Source: Prevotella sp. UBA2742
GTDB lineage: Bacteria; Bacteroidota; Bacteroidia; Bacteroidales; Bacteroidaceae
Assembly: GCA_002353485.1 (NCBI GenBank)
Contig: DEJS01000012.1
Location: forward strand, 1 to 64,000
DNA: 64,000 nt
Direction of reading: 5' to 3'
Part shown: one piece after another, positions 1-5,175 of the stretch
How the letters are laid out: each line of letters starts with the position of its first letter
Position numbering within the stretch: position 1 is the first letter of the stretch
Program-made: the position numbers and the translations under genes
Notes under the pieces: model-generated
Database searches by the model: none
Told to the model about the DNA's origin: nothing
Seen by the model: only the letters and a program-made list of their open reading frames with translations

Positions 1-108
1 TATTATCCATGCTATTATCACAATTCTTATTAATTCTTGGGTACAAAAGTAATAAATTTGCCGTAAATTTGGTATTTTTGCAGGGAAAAAATGAGAAATC
101 ACCACGTC

Positions 109-165
109 GTAGTGACCCACCACCGTCGAGGTGTCTTGCTCTACTATGATTTTATAGTCGTCCAT
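109..165 (-). pseudogene. hsdR 5-prime remnant, copy 1
   Basis: Read on the minus strand from ATG at 165 this gives MDDYKIIVEQDTSTVVGHY, which resembles from memory the start of Bacteroidota type I restriction HsdR subunits (a YKIIxE...STVV..Y pattern). The reading then loses that resemblance and reaches no further HsdR motif. The first ten codons are identical in DNA to 2398-2427. It forms the left border of the first toxin-antitoxin cassette. The family assignment is inference from a short peptide. Confidence 0.5.
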
Positions 166-188
166 ATCACAATTATTTCATGTTTTTA

Positions 189-219
189 TTTGTCTTTTCA
201 TTATTTATTCGTATTTTTG
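189..219 (+). promoter_or_regulatory. Promoter of the VapBC-like operon
   Basis: TTTG at 189-192, a 19-base spacer and TATTTTTG at 212-219 match the Bacteroidota -33/-7 form. Transcription would begin near 225, about 20 bases before the antitoxin ATG. Confidence 0.7.
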
Positions 220-244
220 CAGCGTGATAGTTAAATAGTAGCGT

Positions 245-508
245 ATGAACACATCATTGTCTTTAGAAAGCATTCTTCAGATGCTGAGCGGGCTAAGTTT
301 AAGCAACCGTCAGTGGCTGGCAGAGCATTTGGTTGAGCCAGCAGAACTGGAGCGTGCCAAGCAGCGTAAAAGTGACGAAGAATGGTTGCGGGAGTTTCAG
401 GCTTTACCTCGCGGCAACGATATGACTGCTGACGATATGAAGAAAATGCTCCGCGACAGCCATACTTTTGGCCTTCGCGAGATAAATTACAAGTACGATG
501 AAGAATAA
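245..508 (+). CDS. Antitoxin of a PIN-domain toxin pair
   Basis: An 87-residue acidic/basic mixed protein placed directly before a PIN-domain toxin and overlapping it by 11 bases, the usual antitoxin position. Residues 4-30 look like a short helical segment (SLESILQMLSGLSLSNRQWL) that could form the dimerising or DNA-binding part, and the charged C-terminal half (DDMKKMLRDSHTFG...) would wrap the toxin. I do not recognise a named antitoxin family with certainty. The expected role is to neutralise the toxin and repress the shared promoter at 189-219. Confidence 0.7.
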   Translation: MNTSLSLESILQMLSGLSLSNRQWLAEHLVEPAELERAKQRKSDEEWLREFQALPRGNDMTADDMKKMLRDSHTFGLREINYKYDEE

Positions 509-923
509 GCAATATTTGCTCGATACGAACATACTCATAGAGCTTATGGACAATAATCCTTCCGTCATCAGTAAGCTCTTGACGACTGGGTTTGAGAAGT
601 GCTGTATGTCGGCCATCTCTTTGCATGAACTTTATTATGGAGCTTTCAAGGCTAACAGAAAGAGTGAGAAGCACTATCTTCGTGAGGTTGTACGCATCAG
701 AAAGCTTGTTGAGAAAATTATAGTCCTTGAATTGCCTGGCGATGCTGCCAAATACTACGGCAATATCAAATATGCTCTTGAGAGGAAAGGCAAACGTGTT
801 GACGAGTTTGATATGATCATTGCCGGCCATGCTCTCTGTGAGGGACTGACTGTTGTCACTGACAACATCAAGCATTTCGAGAATATGCCTGATGTGCGGA
901 TAGAGAACTGGATGGAACGGTAG
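498..923 (+). CDS. vapC: PIN-domain ribonuclease toxin (VapC-like)
   Basis: A 141-residue PIN-domain protein, expected to be a Mg2+/Mn2+-dependent endoribonuclease cutting tRNA or rRNA when freed from its antitoxin. The acidic residues of the family are visible: D9 in LLDTNIL, E44 in SLHELYYG, D105 in VDEFDMIIAGHA and D122 in VVTDNIKHF. Length is normal for VapC. The start overlaps the antitoxin end, implying translational coupling. It lies opposite in direction to the hsd-like remnants that border the cassette. All catalytic positions are present, so it looks functional. Confidence 0.9.
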   Translation: MKNKQYLLDTNILIELMDNNPSVISKLLTTGFEKCCMSAISLHELYYGAFKANRKSEKHYLREVVRIRKLVEKIIVLELPGDAAKYYGNIKYALERKGKRVDEFDMIIAGHALCEGLTVVTDNIKHFENMPDVRIENWMER

Positions 924-937
924 TTTCTTTATCATCT

Positions 938-1006
938 TCATTCAAACGTTAAGAGTTTATTCCTGTAGTATTCATATTGCTTTTCGCGCTGCTTAGAAGT
1001 TCTGCT
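938..1006 (-). pseudogene. hsdS 3-prime remnant, copy 1
   Basis: On the minus strand the last codons before TGA (938-940) read REKQYEYYRNKLLTFE, which resembles the C-terminal helix tail of type I restriction specificity subunits (remembered pattern QYEYYRxxLLTF). An in-frame stop lies upstream at 1007-1009, so only a stub survives. The DNA matches 3055-3090 closely; the differences there are mostly silent (CTCTTA versus CTCCTG, and stop TGA versus TAG), which suggests descent from coding sequence. Confidence 0.6.
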
Positions 1007-1009
1007 CTA

Positions 1010-1217
1010 TAAGGATCACGGGGTCGGTTCTCTCTTCGAGGGTGTGGCGTTGCAATCTACTGATCATTTTTTGTAATTACCACGTAATAAGATACGCTCT
1101 TTCCTTTGGGGCAGGAGTCAGGCAGTTTTCCCGGCTGACGGGCATTTCGTTTGGAGTTATTCAGAAACTGAAGTTGCTTTATACATTATCCTATGTGCAA
1201 AATTGCGTTTAATTTAT
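1010..1217. other. Intergenic stretch, nothing recognised
   Basis: Between the hsdS stub and the promoter at 1218 I see no open frame with family character, no tRNA and no strong hairpin. It may be decayed sequence of the former restriction locus. Confidence 0.4.
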
Positions 1218-1248
1218 TTTGCGGTTTTGATAAATATCAGTAATTTTG
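1218..1248 (+). promoter_or_regulatory. Promoter of the HExxH lipoprotein
   Basis: TTTG at 1218-1221, 19 bases, then TAATTTTG at 1241-1248. A start near 1254 leaves a leader of about 45 bases before the ATG at 1300. Confidence 0.65.
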
Positions 1249-1299
1249 CACCCATATAATTTCAGGCATATTGAGTATAATGATTAAAAACATAATCCG

Positions 1300-2337
1300 A
1301 TGAATAGAGTATTATCAATGACAACAATAGGGCTTCTGATGGCTTGTATACTACTGCATCTGACCTCGTGCAGCAAGGATGATTCCACTGCAACCGATGA
1401 ACCCTCGACGCAGCAGATTCACTATACATTTGCCAGTAAAGCTGAGGGCGTGGCGGAATTGATGAGCAACGAGCAATACTACAACAGTTTGAATCAAGCC
1501 GACCTGGACTGGCGACTGCATAAGACAGGTGTCACACTCGACGAGCTGAAGTCGTTCGCCAAGGCACAGGTGACGGAATTCACCGACGAGCAAAAGGCGG
1601 TAATAGAAAAGGGTATCGCGGTGATAGAAGAGAGACTGACTGCCCTGAACATTCGGTTGCCACTCCCTAAGAATATCACCTTTGTCAGCACAACGGCGAA
1701 GGAAGAAAGTGGCAGTACGGCTTATACGCATAAAACGAGTATATATCTGGGACCTAGGGCGTTTATGTGGATGTCGTCAAAACCCGACGACCGTGTGGCA
1801 TTCTATTCCTTTGTCAGTGCCCTGGCGCACGAGTTGTTCCATTGTCTGACGCGTAATGATGCGGACTTCCGCAAGACGATGTACGGTCTGATAGGATTCA
1901 CCGTGATGGATCATGAGCTGGAACTGAAGGGCGAGAACAAGAACATGATACTCGCGAATCCTGACGTGGAGCATATCGACAACTATGCTGAGTTCACTAT
2001 CAACGGTCAGAAACGTAAATGTGAGCTGATAGTGCTTTATACGAAGACATGGGAGGAGGCATCGGCTGCCGCCAAAGACCCGTCGCAATTAACTTTCTTC
2101 CGATATTTTCGTCAGGTGCTGGTACCCATCGATGCCACTGACACGAACTATGACATCAGCACGGTGCCTGATTTCTGGGAAAAGGTGGGTCGGAACACCG
2201 AATACGTCTTTGCACCGGAGGAATGTCTGGCGGACAACTTCAGTTATGCTATCACCTATGGCTTGAATGGTATGGAGTACAAAACTCCGGAACTCATCCA
2301 GAAGATCATCACTACGTTGCAAAGTATGAAGTATTAG
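1300..2337 (+). CDS. Lipoprotein with zinc-metalloprotease motif
   Basis: A 345-residue protein beginning with a lipoprotein signal; the lipobox LTSC puts the lipidated cysteine at residue 24. Residues 177-181 read HELFH, an HExxH zinc site inside a hydrophobic helix (SALAHELFHCLTRN). About 125 residues later EECLADN (near residues 307-313) gives the ExxxD arrangement that supplies the third zinc ligand in gluzincin peptidases. A secreted, membrane-anchored peptidase is therefore likely; the substrate is unknown and I do not recognise the family. It has its own promoter and lies between two toxin-antitoxin cassettes, which suggests accessory DNA. The middle region (150-170) could carry the edge strand of the active site. 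Confidence 0.65.
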   Translation: MNRVLSMTTIGLLMACILLHLTSCSKDDSTATDEPSTQQIHYTFASKAEGVAELMSNEQYYNSLNQADLDWRLHKTGVTLDELKSFAKAQVTEFTDEQKAVIEKGIAVIEERLTALNIRLPLPKNITFVSTTAKEESGSTAYTHKTSIYLGPRAFMWMSSKPDDRVAFYSFVSALAHELFHCLTRNDADFRKTMYGLIGFTVMDHELELKGENKNMILANPDVEHIDNYAEFTINGQKRKCELIVLYTKTWEEASAAAKDPSQLTFFRYFRQVLVPIDATDTNYDISTVPDFWEKVGRNTEYVFAPEECLADNFSYAITYGLNGMEYKTPELIQKIITTLQSMKY

Positions 2338-2360
2338 GGGACCCCATGATTCAAGGTAGC

Positions 2361-2384
2361 CGTGGGGACAGTACTGTCCCCACG
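2361..2384. repeat. 24-bp perfect palindrome
   Basis: The 24 bases form a perfect inverted repeat around GTAC (core GGGGACAGTACTGTCCCC). It lies 24 bases past the lipoprotein stop and 14 bases before the left border of cassette 2. It resembles REP-type palindromes; no T-run follows, so terminator activity is uncertain. Confidence 0.7.
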
Positions 2385-2397
2385 ACTCTTGGTGCTC

Positions 2398-2427
2398 CTG
2401 CTCTACTATGATTTTATAGTCGTCCAT
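2398..2427 (-). pseudogene. hsdR 5-prime remnant, copy 2
   Basis: The minus-strand ATG at 2427 opens MDDYKIIVEQ, the same ten residues as at 136-165. Beyond this the reading runs into the palindrome at 2361-2384 and has no HsdR character. DNA identity with copy 1 covers 2399-2429. Confidence 0.5.
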
Positions 2428-2487
2428 ATTTCTGTCTCTGTATCCTCATTCATGGCAGCACAGAAATATGGAAAGAATCGGGGGGAT

Positions 2488-2817
2488 TTATTCCCAACAA
2501 TAGCCCATCCGTTCGAGCATGGTTTTTTCAGACAACCATGTGTTTTTGATGTATTCTATATAGACCGTATTGTCAATGATCGAATAGATAATCTTAATCC
2601 TCGGAATGACTTTATACCCGCGAAGCTCAAAACCGACTTTTTCCGATATAGGTTCTACGACAGCAGAGAAGGGTGACTGAGCAATACGGCGCACTGCGTC
2701 CATAACCAGTCTGCGCAATTTGTTATATTGCTCTTCTCCGTGCTCCTCCAGCGTGTATTGCAGAACCTCAGCAAGGCTCTGCAACGCCGGTGCCGACCAT
2801 CTTGTCTCTAAATTCAT
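2488..2817 (-). CDS. RelE/ParE-family toxin
   Basis: A 109-residue protein of the RelE/ParE fold, either a ribosome-dependent mRNA endonuclease or a gyrase inhibitor. Visible family features are the N-terminal WSAPALQSLAEVLQY helix, the central helix with YNKLRRLVMDAVRRIAQSPF, and the beta strands GFELRGYKVIPRIKIIYSIIDNTVYIEYI. The C-terminal part lacks the usual RxPxxL form (it ends NTWLSEKTMLERMGY). It overlaps the antitoxin end by 50 bases, a longer overlap than is typical. Which of the two sub-activities it has cannot be told from the sequence. Confidence 0.8.
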   Translation of the reverse strand: MNLETRWSAPALQSLAEVLQYTLEEHGEEQYNKLRRLVMDAVRRIAQSPFSAVVEPISEKVGFELRGYKVIPRIKIIYSIIDNTVYIEYIKNTWLSEKTMLERMGYCWE

Positions 2818-2932
2818 AAAGCCTTTGGTCTAAGAAATGTTCAGCTTCCTCCTGCGAATAGCTATTGCCTTCCAATATCTGGCTGTGGCTTAGTTGCAGG
2901 ATTCTTACTAGTCTGTCTTCGTCGTTCATCAT
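2768..2932 (-). CDS. Antitoxin partner of the RelE/ParE toxin
   Basis: A 54-residue protein read from the first ATG of a tandem pair (ATG ATG at 2932 and 2929). An upstream in-frame ATG at 2968 is rejected because it lies before the predicted transcription start given by the promoter at 2955-2985. The body (NDEDRLVRILQLSHSQILEG...EEAEHFLDQRLYEFRDKMV) is acidic and helical, like the small RelB-side or addiction-module proteins seen before RelE toxins. It is short for an antitoxin with a DNA-binding domain, so autoregulation may be weak or depend on the complex. Confidence 0.65.
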   Translation of the reverse strand: MMNDEDRLVRILQLSHSQILEGNSYSQEEAEHFLDQRLYEFRDKMVGTGVAEPC

Positions 2933-2954
2933 TACTTCTGCTATTTTGTTGCTG

Positions 2955-2985
2955 CAAATGTACGACAAATTATCGATAGTTCCAA
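2955..2985 (-). promoter_or_regulatory. Promoter of the RelE-type pair
   Basis: On the minus strand TTGG (2985-2982), 19 bases and TACATTTG (2962-2955) fit the Bacteroidota form. The start point would be near 2949, which decides the antitoxin start at 2932. Confidence 0.65.
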
Positions 2986-3054
2986 ACTTTTCTCCTTATT
3001 TCTGTGCCACGATGTCAAAGAACGATTGTTTTTATCTGATTGTTTTATATCTGT

Positions 3055-3090
3055 CTATTCAAACGTCAGGAGTTTATTCCTGTAATATTC
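3055..3090 (-). pseudogene. hsdS 3-prime remnant, copy 2
   Basis: The minus strand reads DEYYRNKLLTFE then TAG, the same terminal peptide as the stub at 938-1006 apart from the first residue. Upstream sequence (3093 onward) is not HsdS-like and holds an imperfect palindrome around GGGGTCCCC at 3093-3111. Confidence 0.55.
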
Positions 3091-3092
3091 AT

Positions 3093-3355
3093 CACATGGG
3101 GTCCCCGTGTGACGTCCTCGTGTAACGCGATAATGCTCTCGTGGGGTTTATTATTTTGTCGTGTTATTTCGCTTTAACCCTTGTCGGTTTGTCGTATATT
3201 TTCAATACTTTTCAAAGGGTGCTGATGTCAACTCCTTCAGGCCGGCCGCTGAGACCGGAAAACGGCGAACTTTTATTAATCGTCGTTATCGGTTTTTGAG
3301 GGTTGTTAGCACCTCTAAACCCCTCGCAAACGCCCTGTAGAAAGGCCTTACGGAG
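3093..3355. other. Intergenic stretch before the MITE-like element
   Basis: It contains an imperfect palindrome at 3093-3111 and otherwise no gene I can support. The base composition is mixed, and short frames here lack any family character. Confidence 0.4.
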
Positions 3356-3539
3356 AAAAAGGTGAATAAAGTGAATGGTGAATCCTCGGGCGTTTGGTGG
3401 GGGTTTATTAATATTAATAGGGGGGAGGAGTATATATATATTATAACATTCTTTATTCTTGATAATAACATTATTATAATGGAAATTTTGCTCTGTCTGA
3501 AACGCCCGGCAATTCACCATTCACTTTATTCACTTTTTG
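3356..3539. mobile_element. MITE-like element with 39-bp inverted ends
   Basis: The ends 3356-3395 and 3500-3539 are near-identical inverted repeats (core GTGAATAAAGTGAATGGTGAAT, then a CGGGCGTTT end). They enclose about 104 bp of AT-rich sequence with a purine run and alternating TA, without a gene. A third, solitary copy of the end lies at 5116-5155. The structure suits a non-autonomous inverted-repeat element, though no target duplication is obvious to me. Confidence 0.6.
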
Positions 3540-3615
3540 GTTTTGCCGGTGCCAACGTTAGGCAAAATAGCGGTTTCTGTATGTAAACCTTAATTACTTA
3601 AACTAACTAAATTTA

Positions 3616-3647
3616 TTTGGCCGCCTGAAAAACTATGCCTACCTTTG
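3616..3647 (+). promoter_or_regulatory. Promoter of the orphan 415-aa gene
   Basis: TTTG at 3616-3619, 20 bases and TACCTTTG at 3640-3647. The predicted leader before the ATG at 3761 is long, about 105 bases. Confidence 0.65.
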
Positions 3648-3760
3648 CACCAGAGTTCAGGGCGACAGCGGTCTACCGAGTGCACAGGTCAAGTCTTGCT
3701 CCACCCTTGCTCCAGTTTTTATCTAGTTATTTATGTCAAACTTAAAAATGGTTTAAAATT

Positions 3761-5008
3761 ATGGCAAGATCAGGTTTTTGGCTCCGTGGTGCCCAGGGCA
3801 AGCTGGCAGGAGCAAGTATGAGTAAAGGCGCTAATGGCGAGACCATCATGCGCGAGATTGTAACCCCGAAGAATCCGCAGACCGACGCACAGCTCATTCA
3901 GCGCGTCATCATGGCAACGGTGATGAAGGCCTACGGGGCGATGAAGGAGATTACGGACCACTCGTTCGAGGGCTATACCGCCGGACAGCAGACGATGGGC
4001 CGCTTCCAGTCGCTGAACGCCAAGGCGCTGCGCACCCGTATCGAGGACGAGATACACCAGGGATACGACCTGGGTTCTATCTTTGCCTTCTCGAAGCTGA
4101 GCGACGCCCGCTTCGTGCCCGGCGACTACATCATCTCGGCGGGGTCGCTGCCTACGGTGGCTGCCGCCATCGTGTCGGCCACGGCATCGAAGGTGACGGT
4201 GGGTGCCACGGCCGCAGTCAGCTACCAGGACGTCATCAGGGCCTTCGGGCTGCAGCGTGGCGACCAGCTGACCTTCGTGGAGCTGAAGGGCACGAACTAC
4301 GACAACATCAAGTTCCACTTTGCACGCATCATTCTGGACCCCACCAATGCCGACGGCACACCGGCCCCGATTACCTCGGCATTCGTCAGCGGCGGCGCGG
4401 TGAACATGCCCAGCCCACGCAACGAGGGACAGTTCGGCAGCATTACCGGCAACCAGGACGTGCAGTTCTCGGTGGGTCCGTCGGACCAGGTGACGCAGGC
4501 CGTGGGCATCATCGTCAGCCGCAAGAGCGGCGACACGTGGCAGCGCTCGGCATGCCGGCTGGCGGTGGCCGACGCCAACCTCAACCTGTTCCCCTCGCTA
4601 CAGCAGGCCATGGCCAGCGTCAGCGCAGGCATCGCAGTGACCTCGAACCGCTTCCTGAACAACAGCGGACAGGGCGCCGTGGCACAGGAGTCGGCACAGG
4701 GACTGACGGCACAGACCATCAGCGGTACCGAGGTGGTGCTGACGGGCATGACGTTCGACGCGGCTGGCAACGTGCTGCTGAACGACCACCAGGGCAACCG
4801 CTACTGGCTGAAGGGTACCTGCATGCGAAGCAGCAACTTCGGCAAGTACATCAACCAGACCGAGAACGTGAGCGAGGCTCCCGAGGGTGCCACCGACGCC
4901 AACACCATAGGCACGCAGCCTCTGTTCCAGCACGAGGACGGCTCGCTGGACAACAACATTGGCTGGCTGCTGAACCACGGGCTGCCCATCGGACAGATTA
5001 CGGCGTAG
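3761..5008 (+). CDS. Conserved hypothetical protein, DUF6266-like start
   Basis: A 415-residue protein without signal peptide or membrane segment. The N-terminus (SGFWLRGAQGKLAGASM, then IVTPKNPQTDAQLIQRVIM) has the layout of DUF6266-like Bacteroidota proteins: a short G-rich strand, an NPQT turn and a long helix. The rest is rich in A, G, T and S with beta-type spacing (residues 130-300), as in secreted-fibre or virion-like proteins, but no catalytic motif is visible. It stands alone with its own promoter and terminator and is flanked by direct copies of a 39-bp repeat (3356 and 5116). Codon use is more GC-rich than the flanking 3 kb. Function unknown. Confidence 0.6.
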   Translation: MARSGFWLRGAQGKLAGASMSKGANGETIMREIVTPKNPQTDAQLIQRVIMATVMKAYGAMKEITDHSFEGYTAGQQTMGRFQSLNAKALRTRIEDEIHQGYDLGSIFAFSKLSDARFVPGDYIISAGSLPTVAAAIVSATASKVTVGATAAVSYQDVIRAFGLQRGDQLTFVELKGTNYDNIKFHFARIILDPTNADGTPAPITSAFVSGGAVNMPSPRNEGQFGSITGNQDVQFSVGPSDQVTQAVGIIVSRKSGDTWQRSACRLAVADANLNLFPSLQQAMASVSAGIAVTSNRFLNNSGQGAVAQESAQGLTAQTISGTEVVLTGMTFDAAGNVLLNDHQGNRYWLKGTCMRSSNFGKYINQTENVSEAPEGATDANTIGTQPLFQHEDGSLDNNIGWLLNHGLPIGQITA

Positions 5009-5040
5009 CCGCAGAGGGAGAGGAGCGTTTATCGTAGAGG

Positions 5041-5073
5041 AGGGTGTGCTCAAAAAAAAACTGAGCACACCCT
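5041..5073. terminator. Hairpin terminator after the orphan gene
   Basis: Arms AGGGTGTGCTCA (5041-5052) and TGAGCACACCCT (5062-5073) pair perfectly around an A-rich loop. It could also stop minus-strand transcripts leaving ccsBA. Confidence 0.7.
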
Positions 5074-5115
5074 CTTGTCTGCTTTATATCAGCATGATAC
5101 TAATGACAGAAAGAC

Positions 5116-5155
5116 AAAAAGTGAATAAAGTGAATGGTGAATCGCCGGGCGTTTT
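5116..5155 (+). repeat. Solo copy of the 39-bp element end
   Basis: It matches 3356-3395 in the same orientation and 3500-3539 in the opposite one. It lies just past the hairpin at 5041-5073 and 20 bases from the ccsBA stop. Confidence 0.75.
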
Positions 5156-5175
5156 CGTTCAGGGCTCTCAACTTC

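Larger units (their letters stand above)
137..975. other. Toxin-antitoxin cassette 1 with hsd-like borders
   Basis: The unit runs from a 31-bp border (137-167) to a 36-bp border (940-975) and holds one complete two-gene toxin-antitoxin operon with its own promoter. The left border recurs exactly at 2399-2429, and the right border recurs at 3057-3092 with 3 mismatches, where together they enclose a different toxin-antitoxin pair. The borders read on the minus strand as the start of HsdR and the end of HsdS, so the operon occupies what would be an hsdS-hsdR intergenic gap, although no hsd gene body remains. Confidence 0.7.
2399..3092. other. Toxin-antitoxin cassette 2 with hsd-like borders
   Basis: The left border (2399-2429) is identical to 137-167 and the right border (3057-3092) matches 940-975 at 33 of 36 bases. 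The content differs wholly from cassette 1: a RelE/ParE-type pair on the minus strand instead of a PIN pair on the plus strand. Only the borders are shared; bases next to them on either side do not align. Confidence 0.7.

Noticed and set aside
2089..2427. A 112-residue minus-strand frame opening MDDYKIIVEQ
   Set aside because: Only the first ten codons are HsdR-like; the rest is antisense to the lipoprotein gene and crosses a palindrome.
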